Below are positions 26,723-36,424 of a stretch of DNA of 64,000 nucleotides, piece after piece. The notes beneath the pieces were generated by a model. It saw only the letters and a list, made by a program, of their open reading frames with translations, was not told the origin of the DNA and did not search any database. Position numbers and translations under genes: made by a program. The DNA lies in the NCBI RefSeq assembly GCF_900625095.1, contig NZ_LR130760.1:2734528-2798527 (forward strand), written 5' to 3'. The stretch comes from Acinetobacter ihumii. Lineage in GTDB: Bacteria; Pseudomonadota; Gammaproteobacteria; Pseudomonadales; Moraxellaceae. The first letter of the stretch is position 1, and every line of letters starts with the position of its first letter.

Positions 26723-27781
26723 TTAACTTTTTTGTTGCGCATCCTGAATTTCTTCATTTAAACGCAAATAACTGTCCAGTCGGCGCGGTAAAATTTCACC
26801 TGCTGCAACCGCAGCTTTCAGAGCGCACTGTTTTTCATGAGTATGGGTGCAATTACGAAATTGGCAATGACCCAAATGTGCTGCAATTTCAGGAAATCCC
26901 TCACGAATTTTATCGGCATTTAAATGCCAAAGTCCAAATTCACGAATCCCTGGAGAGTCGATCAATGCACCATTTTGCCCGAAACGAATCAAACGGGTTG
27001 AAGTCGTGGTGTGTTGTCCCAACGCTGAGTTTTCCGAAATGACATTGGTCTTTTGCTCTGCATCTGGCACGATGGCATTAATCAAAGAACTTTTTCCAAC
27101 ACCAGATTGCCCGACAAAAGCCACTGTTTCGCCATCAAGCCGTTCGCGTAAAGTCGACAGATCACCTTTGGCCTGACAGATCAAACTTTCATAACCTAGC
27201 GCATTGTATTCATCCAGCAAGGTTAAAATTGGGTCATGCTCTTGAAGCAAATCAGATTTATTGAGTACCAAAAGCGCAGGAATCTTGGCATCTGCACAGG
27301 CCACCAAATAGCGATCAATCAGGCTAGGAGCAGGTTCGGGTAATGGTGCAAATACAATCACAATCAGACTAATATTGGCCGCGACAGGTTTGACTTTATG
27401 ATAACGATCTGGACGCGTCAGTAAGGATTGTCGCGGATGAATCGCAGTGATAATGCCTAAACCCGTATTGGGGTCAGCTTGCCATTTTACGCGATCACCC
27501 GTAACCAGCAATTCAAGATTGGTTCGGGTATGACAACGCCAAACACTGCCAATTTCAATAGGTTTCCAGAACGGTTCAGGTTCCCCTTCAGCGATGACAG
27601 GTTTTTCGGGATGAGGCTCTGGAACAGATAAAGCTTGTACCTCAAGCTGGCGACCATAATGTTGCACGACCAAGCCTTCCAGATCATTCGAGGTATCGAT
27701 CTCTTCTTGCCGTGCCTTATGCTGTTTGTCGATGCGGCGTTGCTGCTGCTCGGTCAGACGTCGTTTACGAATTAAAGCCAT
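26723..27781 (-). CDS. rsgA: Small ribosomal subunit biogenesis GTPase RsgA
   Basis: A 352-aa circularly permuted GTPase that checks late 30S subunit maturation. The G motifs occur in permuted order: NKSD (about 168-171), the P-loop GQSGVGKSS (about 218-226), then DSPGIREFG (about 269). The C-terminal zinc site is formed by CQFRNCTHTHEKQC near residue 306. An OB-fold lies around residues 70-110. It is divergent from orn, an arrangement common in gammaproteobacteria. Confidence 0.96.
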   Translation of the reverse strand: MALIRKRRLTEQQQRRIDKQHKARQEEIDTSNDLEGLVVQHYGRQLEVQALSVPEPHPEKPVIAEGEPEPFWKPIEIGSVWRCHTRTNLELLVTGDRVKWQADPNTGLGIITAIHPRQSLLTRPDRYHKVKPVAANISLIVIVFAPLPEPAPSLIDRYLVACADAKIPALLVLNKSDLLQEHDPILTLLDEYNALGYESLICQAKGDLSTLRERLDGETVAFVGQSGVGKSSLINAIVPDAEQKTNVISENSALGQHTTTSTRLIRFGQNGALIDSPGIREFGLWHLNADKIREGFPEIAAHLGHCQFRNCTHTHEKQCALKAAVAAGEILPRRLDSYLRLNEEIQDAQQKS

Positions 27782-27863
27782 TCATTCCTAAAACCCATTG
27801 TTTGAGGTGGCAAAAATAGCATGAACTGGGGATGCAATTACAGCCAAGATGTAATTAATTTGC

Positions 27864-27869
27864 TACTAT
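27864..27869 (+). promoter_or_regulatory. Extended -10 promoter candidate for orn
   Basis: TGC followed by TACTAT lies 33 bases before the orn ATG in the gap shared with divergent rsgA. No strong -35 is visible. Confidence 0.38.
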
Positions 27870-27902
27870 TGATGTTTTTCAAGCTTTTAAGATTTCATAT
27901 TC

Positions 27903-28454
27903 ATGAGCAGCACATTAGATACACGGTTAATCTGGATTGACCTTGAAATGACTGGTTTAGATACAGACAATGACCAGATTATTGAAGTTGCAACCATTAT
28001 TACAGATGATCATTTAAATATTTTGGCAGAAGGACCTGTTTTAGCAATTCATCAGCCAGACCGTATTTTAAATGCCATGGATGAATGGAACACACGCCAA
28101 CATGGTCAGTCTGGCTTGATTGAGCGAGTACGTCGTAGCAAATTAAAAGCTCAGGATGCCGAACAGCAAACGCTTGAATTTCTAAAAAAATGGGTTAATC
28201 CAAAAAGCTCGCCGATGTGTGGCAACTCAATTTGTCAGGATCGCCGTTTTTTGCATCGTCTTATGCCTGAGCTAGAACAATTTTTCCATTATCGTAATCT
28301 GGATGTTTCAAGTGTAAAAGAACTGGCTAAACGCTGGCGTCCAGAAATCATGAGTGGCTTGAAAAAAAATGCGTCGCATTTGGCGATGGATGATATTCGT
28401 GATTCGATTGCTGAACTCAAATATTATCGTGAATACTTCTTTATTAAGAGCTAA
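27903..28454 (+). CDS. orn: Oligoribonuclease
   Basis: A 183-aa DEDDh 3'-5' exonuclease that degrades 2-5-nt RNAs, including pGpG from c-di-GMP breakdown. Motif I is [13 protein letters not shown] at residues 12-24; the final His-Asp motif is [10 protein letters not shown] near residue 158. Length matches the family. It completes c-di-GMP turnover together with EAL proteins such as the one at 55101 (inference). Confidence 0.96.
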   Translation: MSSTLDTRLIWIDLEMTGLDTDNDQIIEVATIITDDHLNILAEGPVLAIHQPDRILNAMDEWNTRQHGQSGLIERVRRSKLKAQDAEQQTLEFLKKWVNPKSSPMCGNSICQDRRFLHRLMPELEQFFHYRNLDVSSVKELAKRWRPEIMSGLKKNASHLAMDDIRDSIAELKYYREYFFIKS

Positions 28455-28509
28455 TTGTTAAGAACTAAGTTATTCACAACAACGCAGCTATGATTGATTC
28501 TTGATGCAT

Positions 28510-28539
28510 CAAAAAGAGGTGAACTCCATCTCTTTTTGC
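28510..28539 (+). terminator. Terminator downstream of orn
   Basis: CAAAAAGAG pairs with CTCTTTTTG around an 11-base loop. The stem ends in a T-rich arm. Confidence 0.7.
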
Positions 28540-28639
28540 TTAAATACTGTTACAAAAACAAATTTTTGCGATATTGGTTTTTTATAAAACGCCCTTACAA
28601 TGTTTATATGATTAATTTTATTAAAACAATGAGATAAGT

Positions 28640-29371
28640 ATGCAAAGTAATAACCCTATATTAACTCGGGTTGAAACCTACAGCGACTTTAGTCAATCAA
28701 TGACAGTGGCTGGTGCAGTACAAAAATCGATTGGTTTAACGCTTGTTGCTGCCATTACCGGTTTAGCCGTATTTTTTTACTGTGCTTTTAGCCTGAATTT
28801 TGCGCTTGCTTCTGCTGCAACTTGGGTTGGGGCCATTGGTGGTCTTATTCTTGCGCTAGTGGCGACTTTTAAACCCAATACTGCACCGACTTTAGCCATT
28901 CCTTATGCTTTATTTGAGGGTGCTTTTTTGGGTGGTATTTCGTTTATGTTTCAGGCGAAATTTCCAGGCGCACCTTTACAGGCTTTATTGGCGACCTTTG
29001 TCACGACATTGGTGATGTTTGGCTTGTATAAGTTTCACATTATTCGCGCGACTGAAAAGTTTAAAGCAGTGGTGATGTCTGCAACCATCGCAATTGCCAT
29101 TGTGTTTGTGGTGCAATTGGTCATGAGATTGGCATTTGGCTCGAGCGTTCCGTATATTTTTGAAAGTAACTGGTTAGGCATCGGCTTTGCAGCTTTCGTT
29201 GCAGTCATTGCCTCACTGAATTTAATTCTGGATTTTGACTTAATTGAATCTGCCGCTGCCCAACACGCACCGAAAGCGTTCGAATGGGTGTGTGGTATCG
29301 CGTTATTGTCGACCTTGGTGTGGATGTATATTTCATTCTTGCGCTTGATTGGTATTCTGTCGAATGACTAA
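28640..29371 (+). CDS. Bax inhibitor-1/YccA-family membrane protein
   Basis: A 243-aa protein with seven likely membrane helices. The family features YALFEGAFLGGISFMF near residues 90-105 and the C-terminal LNLILDFDLIESAAAQHAPK with paired Asp residues are visible. Bacterial members act as pH-sensitive calcium leak channels or associate with FtsH. The role here is unknown. The protein is of the longer BI-1 branch with a polar N-terminus of about 25 residues. Confidence 0.9.
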   Translation: MQSNNPILTRVETYSDFSQSMTVAGAVQKSIGLTLVAAITGLAVFFYCAFSLNFALASAATWVGAIGGLILALVATFKPNTAPTLAIPYALFEGAFLGGISFMFQAKFPGAPLQALLATFVTTLVMFGLYKFHIIRATEKFKAVVMSATIAIAIVFVVQLVMRLAFGSSVPYIFESNWLGIGFAAFVAVIASLNLILDFDLIESAAAQHAPKAFEWVCGIALLSTLVWMYISFLRLIGILSND

Positions 29372-29400
29372 ACGCTTCATTGAAATTTAATCTCGTGAAC

Positions 29401-29428
29401 AAATCGCTCTATATGGGGCGATTTTTTT
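29401..29428 (+). terminator. Terminator downstream of the BI-1 gene
   Basis: AAATCGC pairs with GCGATTT and is followed by a T-run, 30 bases after the stop codon. Confidence 0.8.
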
Positions 29429-29528
29429 ATGAAGTTTTTTAGCAAGATGTAAAAAAGGTGCATTATGCAATTTCTTAAAGGTCAGAAGCTTGGCATTATG
29501 CATATAAATTTTTTCAGGTGAATAAACC

Positions 29529-30332
29529 ATGGCACAAGGATTATTAGCGGGTAAACGTTTTTTGATTGCTGGTATTGCAAGTAAACTATCAATCGCGTTT
29601 GGTATTGCGCAAGCATTGCATCGTGAAGGTGCTGAGTTGGCATTTACCTATCCAAATGAAAAATTAAAAAAACGTGTTGATGAATTTGCTGCACAATTCG
29701 GTTCATCACTGGTATTTCCTTGTGATGTCGCTGTGGATGCTGAAATTGACCATACTTTTGTAGAATTAGCCAAGCATTGGGATGGTCTGGATGGCGTGGT
29801 GCATTCGATTGGTTTTGCACCAGCACACACACTAGATGGTGATTTTACCGATGTCACTGACCGCGAAGGTTTCCGTATTGCCCATGACATCAGTGCCTAT
29901 AGTTTTGTCGCCATGGCTCGCGCTGCAAAGCCTTTGTTGCAATCACGTCAGGGTTGTCTATTAACTTTGACTTATCAAGGCTCTGAACGCGTGATGCCAA
30001 ACTATAACGTCATGGGCATGGCAAAAGCGTCACTTGAAGCGGGCGTACGTTATTTAGCTTCAAGCTTGGGTGCAGACGGGATTCGTGTCAATGCGATTTC
30101 GGCAGGTCCAATTCGTACTTTGGCAGCATCAGGAATTAAATCATTCCGTAAAATGTTGGATGCCAATGAAAAAATTTCTCCATTAAAACGTAATGTCACC
30201 ATTGAAGAAGTGGGCAATGCTGCATTATTTCTGTGTTCACCGTGGGCTTCAGGGATTACGGGTGAAATTATGTATGTGGATGCTGGCTTTAATACAGTGG
30301 GCATGAGCGCATCGATGATGGATGATGAATAG
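29529..30332 (+). CDS. fabI: Enoyl-ACP reductase (NADH) FabI
   Basis: A 267-aa short-chain dehydrogenase catalysing the last step of each fatty-acid elongation cycle. The N-terminal cofactor loop reads [16 protein letters not shown]. The active site Tyr-x6-Lys is in [15 protein letters not shown] near residues 158-165, and the substrate loop [13 protein letters not shown] follows near 190. It is the target of triclosan in other bacteria. It is followed by a strong terminator and then by the T6SS island. Confidence 0.96.
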   Translation: MAQGLLAGKRFLIAGIASKLSIAFGIAQALHREGAELAFTYPNEKLKKRVDEFAAQFGSSLVFPCDVAVDAEIDHTFVELAKHWDGLDGVVHSIGFAPAHTLDGDFTDVTDREGFRIAHDISAYSFVAMARAAKPLLQSRQGCLLTLTYQGSERVMPNYNVMGMAKASLEAGVRYLASSLGADGIRVNAISAGPIRTLAASGIKSFRKMLDANEKISPLKRNVTIEEVGNAALFLCSPWASGITGEIMYVDAGFNTVGMSASMMDDE

Positions 30333-30354
30333 AATAATCCAGCATAACAACCTT

Positions 30355-30384
30355 AAAAAAAATGATGCTATGGCATCATTTTTA
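30355..30384 (+). terminator. Rho-independent terminator of fabI
   Basis: An 11-bp stem (AAAAATGATGC / GCATCATTTTT) with a four-base loop TATG begins about 25 bases after the fabI stop. Confidence 0.9.
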
Positions 30385-30512
30385 TTATCCAAGCATTCAA
30401 CTTAAGTTTAATTCAAATAAGTTAATTACGAAAAGATAAACAAGAGTAAATAGACAGATTTGTCTGAATTAATTAAAATTCCGTTTCAGTATAAGTTTTA
30501 TTGATAACAAAA

Positions 30513-33266
30513 ATGCAGGTTTATTTGGCGAGTATATTAGAACGTTTAGGTCTTAGTCCGCAGTATCGTGCCATCCATATCCAGTTTTCCGATGCGAGTC
30601 TTAATGCGCAAATTTTCTTACAACGCATCGATGGACAGCATCAACTGAACCTAGGCAGTCAGGCAGAACTACTGTGCTTTTCTACCCATGCTGATATTTC
30701 ACTAAAACAATTTATTGGCTGTCAAGTTGCAGTTGATCAGGTCACCGACACTGGTCAATTATTTAGAACCACAGGCATTATTACAGCAGCTCAACAAGGT
30801 CAAAGTGATGGCGCACTGACTATTTATACACTGACCTTACAAGACCCAACGGTACTTTGGTACAAACGCCGTAATAGCCGTGTCTTTATGAACAAAAGTG
30901 TTCCAGAGATCACTGAAATCCTATTTAAAGAGTGGCAGAGCAAAAGTCCACTGTTTGCCGCTAGTTTAAGCCTTGATCTCTCAGGCTTAAATCGAGAATA
31001 CGACATCCGTCCCTTTAGTATGCAGTCTAATGAGACCGACTACGACTACCTGACCCGACTCTGGCGTAGCGAAGGTATTAACTGGCTGATCGATGAAGCA
31101 CAACTCAATGTCGCAACAATCACAAGCCCCATACAAGCCCAGATCCTACGACTCATAGATGATAACCAACACTATCAGGTTCTGCCACGCACACATATCC
31201 GCTATCAGCGTAGCAATGCCACTGAAAACTATGACAGCATCACCCAATTGATAGCCGAACGTAGTTTGCAACCCACAGCGGTTCACTTACAACGCTGGCA
31301 AGCAGATGCATTACAACAAGAAGAAGGTAGTGGCAGTGTACAAAACAAACAACAACACAGTCAGCACTACGACAATGCCAGCCTTAATCTGGAAGATGCA
31401 TGGCAGGTCAGTCCAGCGTGGATTACAGACTTAAATGGCGAAGATCAAGCAACTGCTTCAGGACATGCACAACTCGAACAACTCAACCAGAACCTGAATG
31501 ACTACCATCACCAACAAAGCAAACACTTCAAGGCCATCAGCACAGTCCGGGATGCACAAGTAGGCTACTGGTTTGAACTGGATGGACACCCAGAAATAGA
31601 TCGCCATACTGGCTCAGATAAAGAATTTCTGATACTGAGCAAACACTACTCTAATCAAAACAACTTGCCTAAAGAGTTGGCGCAACAATTACAACAACTA
31701 TTGCCCCAGCAACAACATTATCCAGAGCAACGCCATGCCAGCGAATTAACCTTAATACGCCGTAGCATCAAAACTGTTCCTGAATATAATCCCTTACACC
31801 ATCGCCCTGAAACCCATCCACAGCGAGCAAAAGTGGTAGGACCACAGGATCAGGCCATTCATGTGGATGAATGGGGGCGTATTAAAGTCTGCTTTTTATT
31901 TACCCGAAATGAAGATCACAGTCATGATGGTGGTGCAGGTAGTAATGACAGCGATACCGATTCAGCATGGGTCGATGTGCTAACCCCTTGGGCGGGCGAA
32001 GGCTATGGCGCTCGATTCTTACCCCGTATCGGTGAAATTGTTGTTATCGACTTCTTTGACGGCAACATTGACCGACCTTTTGTGACGGGACGAATTCACG
32101 AAGCTGAACGACATCCGACCAAATTTGATATTAAAGGGCAACTCCCTGATACCAAACATTTGAGTGGTATTCGTTCCGAAGAAATACAAGGCAGTGGCTA
32201 CAACCAGTTACGCTTTGATGATACGACTGGTCAGATCAGCAGCCAACTACACAGTAGCCATGGTGCAACCCAGTTAAATCTGGGGAATCTGAGCTATCCC
32301 AAACAACAACTGCAAAGTGAAGGACGAGGCGAAGGCTTTGAACTGAGAACAGATCAATGGGGAGCATTACGCGCAGGTGAGGGACTCTACCTCACTACAC
32401 ATAAACAGCAACAAGCACAAGGTCAGCATCTAGACACTAAGGAAACCATCCAGCAGATTGAAGGTAACTTAAATAATGCCAAAGCCTTAAGTGAAGTTGC
32501 CAAAAACCAGCAGACTGATCCACTGGAAGTACTGGATAACCTTAAAAGCTTTTTAGAACAGATCGAACAACAAGATCAAGACAAAGCTGCGGCATTTAAA
32601 CAAGCCTTAATGATTTTGAGCGCACCTAGTAGTATTGCCTTGAGTAGTCATGAAGATATTCACCTAAGTGCAGATGGGCAGATCAGTCACAATGCAGGCG
32701 ATAGCATTAACTTAAGTACTCAAAAAAGCCTGATTGGTCATGCCAGTGAAAAGCTTAGTCTGTTTGCAGCACAGCAGGGAGCAAGATTATATGCAGGCAA
32801 GGGTAAGGTTGAGATACAGGCACAGTCCGATGGTGCTGACCTGATTGCACGTAAGGGGGTGCAGATTATTTCGACAGAAGACACGGTTTATATTACCAGT
32901 CCGACAGAGATTAATCTAACCGCAGGTGGTTCACAGTTAAAAATTAATGGTTCAGGTATTTTTCCAACGACAGGTGGTAAGTTTGAGGTGAAGGCTGGGC
33001 AGCATTTGTTTGAGGGGGGGGCTAGTGCCCATGCGACTATTCCGCTAATGCCTAAACTTGGACAATATAAAATACAGTTTGAATTGAGGGATACTGAAAC
33101 TCAAGAGTTACTACCTTTCACTTCTTACATGTTAATGAATGATCAAGGACAAGTAGGCCATGGAAAAACAGATGTGAATGGTTTGACTAAGGCATTTGTC
33201 ACTGATAAGCAAGAGAATTACTATCTACATGCAATCAATGACACAATAAAGAAATTGGATAACTAA
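30513..33266 (+). CDS. vgrG: Type VI secretion spike protein VgrG with C-terminal adaptor-like domain
   Basis: About 917 residues forming the T6SS puncturing tip that carries effectors. The gp27-like part begins at the N-terminus and contains IHIQFSDASLNAQIFLQRID. The gp5 OB-fold and beta-prism follow (HVDEWGRIKVCFLF near residue 454, GEIVVIDFFDGNIDRPFVTGR near 507). A DUF2345-type region with repeated short strands spans about 700-850. The last 75 residues form a separate transthyretin/Ig-like domain (DTETQELLPFTSYMLM... DVNGLTKAF) that probably docks the downstream effector. A TTG at 30501 is an alternative start. A G8 tract (33014-33021) lies just before the C-terminal domain. Confidence 0.94.
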   Translation: MQVYLASILERLGLSPQYRAIHIQFSDASLNAQIFLQRIDGQHQLNLGSQAELLCFSTHADISLKQFIGCQVAVDQVTDTGQLFRTTGIITAAQQGQSDGALTIYTLTLQDPTVLWYKRRNSRVFMNKSVPEITEILFKEWQSKSPLFAASLSLDLSGLNREYDIRPFSMQSNETDYDYLTRLWRSEGINWLIDEAQLNVATITSPIQAQILRLIDDNQHYQVLPRTHIRYQRSNATENYDSITQLIAERSLQPTAVHLQRWQADALQQEEGSGSVQNKQQHSQHYDNASLNLEDAWQVSPAWITDLNGEDQATASGHAQLEQLNQNLNDYHHQQSKHFKAISTVRDAQVGYWFELDGHPEIDRHTGSDKEFLILSKHYSNQNNLPKELAQQLQQLLPQQQHYPEQRHASELTLIRRSIKTVPEYNPLHHRPETHPQRAKVVGPQDQAIHVDEWGRIKVCFLFTRNEDHSHDGGAGSNDSDTDSAWVDVLTPWAGEGYGARFLPRIGEIVVIDFFDGNIDRPFVTGRIHEAERHPTKFDIKGQLPDTKHLSGIRSEEIQGSGYNQLRFDDTTGQISSQLHSSHGATQLNLGNLSYPKQQLQSEGRGEGFELRTDQWGALRAGEGLYLTTHKQQQAQGQHLDTKETIQQIEGNLNNAKALSEVAKNQQTDPLEVLDNLKSFLEQIEQQDQDKAAAFKQALMILSAPSSIALSSHEDIHLSADGQISHNAGDSINLSTQKSLIGHASEKLSLFAAQQGARLYAGKGKVEIQAQSDGADLIARKGVQIISTEDTVYITSPTEINLTAGGSQLKINGSGIFPTTGGKFEVKAGQHLFEGGASAHATIPLMPKLGQYKIQFELRDTETQELLPFTSYMLMNDQGQVGHGKTDVNGLTKAFVTDKQENYYLHAINDTIKKLDN
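33014..33021 (+). repeat. Poly-G tract (G8) before the VgrG C-terminal domain
   Basis: Eight G bases span codons for Glu-Gly-Gly-Ala. A one-base slip would remove the last domain of VgrG and leave the core spike intact. Confidence 0.85.
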
Positions 33267-33267
33267 A

Positions 33268-34767
33268 ATGGCAAAGTATCCTCAACCTAAGATTACACAA
33301 GCAGTATTAACGAATGTTCCAAAACATATTTCTTTGCCGCGTTTGAAATATGTGATTACAGCAAAAACAACGGAAGCAAAAACTACTTATGTATCTAAAC
33401 TGACATCTTTTAATAAGTTTATGAGAACTCATAAAATTGAGGTTAATTATGATACTGCTGTTGTTCAAGTTGATATTTTCTTAGATGGTAAATGGTATCA
33501 GGGAGCAATCCTCCCACATTTAGCACAATCTGAAAGTGGAAAGTTTACACAAATTAAGTTTAAACACCATCAAGCGCAAAGTTCTCCTATAGAAGAAAAT
33601 AAAATCCAGAAAGTTTATATAAAGGAAGGCGTCGAGGTTGGTTGGTTGTTGATTAGAGAAAATGAGACTGTCGATGCGTTGTTAAAACGTATTTATGCAT
33701 ACCCGCCTACCACAAAAGAGTATTCAATTTTTAAAAATAATAATGCCCATTTGCCAGAGTTATCAAGCAATGGACCAATGACATTACTTAAGCCTTGTCA
33801 GGTGGTTATTTTGTCGAATAAATATGGGAATGATCCTAAGCTGAGTGAATATAAAAAATTAGCAAGTAGTGTTGAAGAAAAATTAAAACTTTTGAAAAAA
33901 ATAGATAATTTTGATGAGAAGTTCCTCGCGCAAAATTATGAGATGCTGTACGGCTATTGGGAAATGGCAAATGAGATGGTATTAGCAAATGAGGTAGCAA
34001 AAGATAAGGTTGCCGAATTTAAAAAAGTATATTGTGATGCTGATAGAGAAGACACAACATTAGAGCAACTGGAAGACAAGGCAGGGGCAATAGTTGGTTA
34101 TCGAGAGGAAAAAGATAAGGCTTCACGAACATTAAAAGCTAATGAAATTAAAGAAATTAAAGAGAATGCTATTAAAAAGGCAAATAATATTGCCAGGAAA
34201 ATTGATCAAGCATATGCTTATGAGGAAAAAATTAAATCGCCGTTAGCAAGAGCTATAAATAGAGAAAAATTTAGGCAAAAATATATAAGTTTATTTAATG
34301 AGCTTGATACTGTAGCAAAGCAAGACTTTCATGCAGTAAAACAAGTAAATTATTCTCCCGCATTAAAGAGATTTTTAAAAACTGATATTTTGTTAAGAGA
34401 TGATGCTTTTAAGGGGGGGCTTAAAGCTTTTGATCAAAAAATATTAGATTTAGGGAAAATCAGTGCTGGTTTGAAAGATGCTAAGCGTTTAGTTATTGGT
34501 TTAGGTATAGCCGTTGGGGCTGTACAGATTTTAGAAGCGTATGCAACAGGTGATAAAGAGCTTGCAAAAAAAGTGACATATGTTGAAACAGCAAAATTTG
34601 CTGGTGGAGTGGTTGGTGGAGCTGTTGCATCGGCTGGTGCTGTTTTGATTGTTGGTAGTACTGGAGGAGGAGCAATAGTTGTAATTACTCTTGCTGCTTA
34701 CTTTGGTGGTAAATACACTGGTGATATTACAAAAGATATAGTAGCGAATAAAGTGGGTATCTGTTAA
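33268..34767 (+). CDS. Candidate T6SS effector: LysM-like domain plus C-terminal glycine-zipper membrane segments
   Basis: Not a named family to me. The 499-aa product starts one base after the vgrG stop. An N-terminal beta-rich part (about 20-105) is followed by a LysM-like domain (about 120-185; VGWLLIRENETVDALLKRI to LKPCQVVILS). A long charged helical/coiled-coil region runs from 190 to 400. Two hydrophobic Gly/Ala-rich segments near 405-425 and 442-485 (FAGGVVGGAVASAGAVLIVG) look like glycine-zipper membrane inserts. VgrG linkage and a following membrane protein gene suggest a pore-forming or membrane-perturbing effector (inference). A G7 tract lies at 34413-34419. Confidence 0.6.
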   Translation: MAKYPQPKITQAVLTNVPKHISLPRLKYVITAKTTEAKTTYVSKLTSFNKFMRTHKIEVNYDTAVVQVDIFLDGKWYQGAILPHLAQSESGKFTQIKFKHHQAQSSPIEENKIQKVYIKEGVEVGWLLIRENETVDALLKRIYAYPPTTKEYSIFKNNNAHLPELSSNGPMTLLKPCQVVILSNKYGNDPKLSEYKKLASSVEEKLKLLKKIDNFDEKFLAQNYEMLYGYWEMANEMVLANEVAKDKVAEFKKVYCDADREDTTLEQLEDKAGAIVGYREEKDKASRTLKANEIKEIKENAIKKANNIARKIDQAYAYEEKIKSPLARAINREKFRQKYISLFNELDTVAKQDFHAVKQVNYSPALKRFLKTDILLRDDAFKGGLKAFDQKILDLGKISAGLKDAKRLVIGLGIAVGAVQILEAYATGDKELAKKVTYVETAKFAGGVVGGAVASAGAVLIVGSTGGGAIVVITLAAYFGGKYTGDITKDIVANKVGIC

Positions 34768-35220
34768 ATGCAATTTTTGAATGCGTTAAATTATGGTGAA
34801 AAAATATTCTTTTTATCATTGGTATTTAATATAATTTTATTACTGTTTTATTATTTTTTTTCCAAAAAAATGATTATTGATAATAAGGGATATATTGGTG
34901 AGCTCTTATTTGATGATAGAAAATATATAGGAGAATTTAGTTTGGAGGAAATTTTTATATTTACTTCTAGTTTTGCAAGAGTTTTTATTTCATATATTAT
35001 CGAAATCAAAATTCTTAAAAAAGAAAAAATGTTTTTTTTTAAAGAAGGAGAAAGTAGCCCTACTTATCTTTATCCAAATTTAAATTTTAATAATGCTATT
35101 AGATTAATTGAAAATTTCCCTAAATGGATGATTTTTAATGTTTTTTTCTTTTTATATTGTTTGCTCTATATTTTTTCTTTAATTTTCTTTAGAGAGGTTT
35201 TAGGTTTGGGGAAATATTAA
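34768..35220 (+). CDS. Candidate immunity protein, small membrane protein
   Basis: A 150-aa, very AT-rich gene whose ATG directly follows the effector stop, so the two are translationally coupled. The product has a membrane helix at about 13-31, a middle region of about 85 residues with a short hydrophobic patch (TSSFARVFISYIIEI), and a second strong helix at about 120-145. The position and membrane topology fit an inner-membrane immunity protein against a membrane-acting toxin (inference). No homologue is recognised. Confidence 0.55.
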   Translation: MQFLNALNYGEKIFFLSLVFNIILLLFYYFFSKKMIIDNKGYIGELLFDDRKYIGEFSLEEIFIFTSSFARVFISYIIEIKILKKEKMFFFKEGESSPTYLYPNLNFNNAIRLIENFPKWMIFNVFFFLYCLLYIFSLIFFREVLGLGKY

Positions 35221-35359
35221 AATTTAAGTCATGAAGTGAGATATTACAGAATCATGTGCTAAGTGTGCCATCTTATTAAGTAATGGTTAATAAGCTATTG
35301 AAAATTAATTAATACTTGATTGTGTTGAAATAGTAGTTTGTTATTAAATTGGGGAGTTA

Positions 35360-36268
35360 ATGATGAAATTTCGTATCTTATTAATGATTTTTGTTGTTCT
35401 TACATCAGCATGTAGTGAAGGCGGGCAGAATAATAAATCTGGAATTTTAACCAAAGACTATAAAGAAATTTCTGACTTTAAGACAAAAGATGATTTAGAA
35501 AAAACGGCAAGAGCGAATGATCCTGAAGCATTATTCGTGTTAGGTTCCATGTATGCTACTGGTTAAGGTGTTGAATTTAATCAGAAAAAAACTTTGGAAT
35601 TATTTGAAAAATCTGCCAAATTAGGTTCTTCTAATGCAATGTTACAGCTAGGCTTGATTTATCGGAATGGTAATGATGTTGTAGAAAAAGATGATCAAAA
35701 AGCTTTGATGTGGTTTAAAGAGGGAGCTAAAAGTGGAAATCCTTCTGCAATTCATAATGTGGGTTTGGCTTATTATAAAGGTTTAAGTGTTAAAGAAGAT
35801 AGAGCTACAGCATTTAAATATTTTATTCAATCAGCTCAATCAGGTCTATTACAGTCTCAAACTATTGTGGCATCTCAATTATATAATGGTGATGGCATCG
35901 ATAAAAATTTGAAGGAATCATTTAAGTGGTCATTAAAGGCAGCAGAGCAAGGTGATGTAGAATCACAAAATGATGTAGGACTTTCGTATGAGTTAGGAGA
36001 AGGGGTTCAAAAAGATCCAATTAAAGCACTCACTTGGTTTAAACGTGCAGCAGAAAATGGGCAGATCGAAGCTCAATATAATACTGCACTTAAATATTAT
36101 AATGGTGCGGGTATTGAACAAGATTTAGATGAGGCCCTTAAATATGCAGAAATGGCTGCTAATAATGGAAGTAATTCTGCTATAAAATTAATTTATTCTA
36201 TTTATTCCGATGAAAGTGGTTTAAAGTATAATCCAGAAAAGGCACAATATTGGAAGTCTAAAATTTAA
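35360..36268 (+). pseudogene. Sel1-repeat lipoprotein gene interrupted by an in-frame stop
   Basis: The 303-codon frame is continuous except for a TAA at 35564-35566 (codon 69). The part before it encodes a lipoprotein signal (VVLTSAC lipobox) and half of a Sel1 repeat. The part after it continues in the same frame with about six Sel1 repeats to the end, ending YWKSKI. Alignment with the intact neighbour at 36425 places the stop inside the repeat loop (YATG-stop-GV), where Gln, Lys or Glu is usual. A single base change would restore any of these. Restart downstream would give a protein without signal peptide. It is probably a decayed immunity or envelope gene. Confidence 0.8.
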
Positions 36269-36290
36269 TATTTTTATCTTGTTAAAAAGA

Positions 36291-36314
36291 AAACCCATTA
36301 AACTTAATGGGTTT
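36291..36314 (+). terminator. Hairpin after the broken Sel1 gene
   Basis: A perfect 10-bp stem (AAACCCATTA / TAATGGGTTT) with a four-base loop lies 22 bases after the stop. The following T-run is weak, so it may be a terminator or only a stabilising hairpin. Confidence 0.6.
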
Positions 36315-36424
36315 GAAATTTATCTTTTTCTTAAAAGTATAATTTTGGCGGGAGTGGATATGAGTTGCTATCACTTCGGAGTTTTTAAATGTATTAGTTA
36401 AGATGAAATAAAAGGTTATTATTA

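Noticed and set aside
34493..34773. Minus-strand frames opposite the glycine-rich tail of the effector
   Set aside because: Their Gln/His- and Ser/Thr/Asn-rich translations are the expected antisense of Gly/Ala/Val codons; no start signals are seen.
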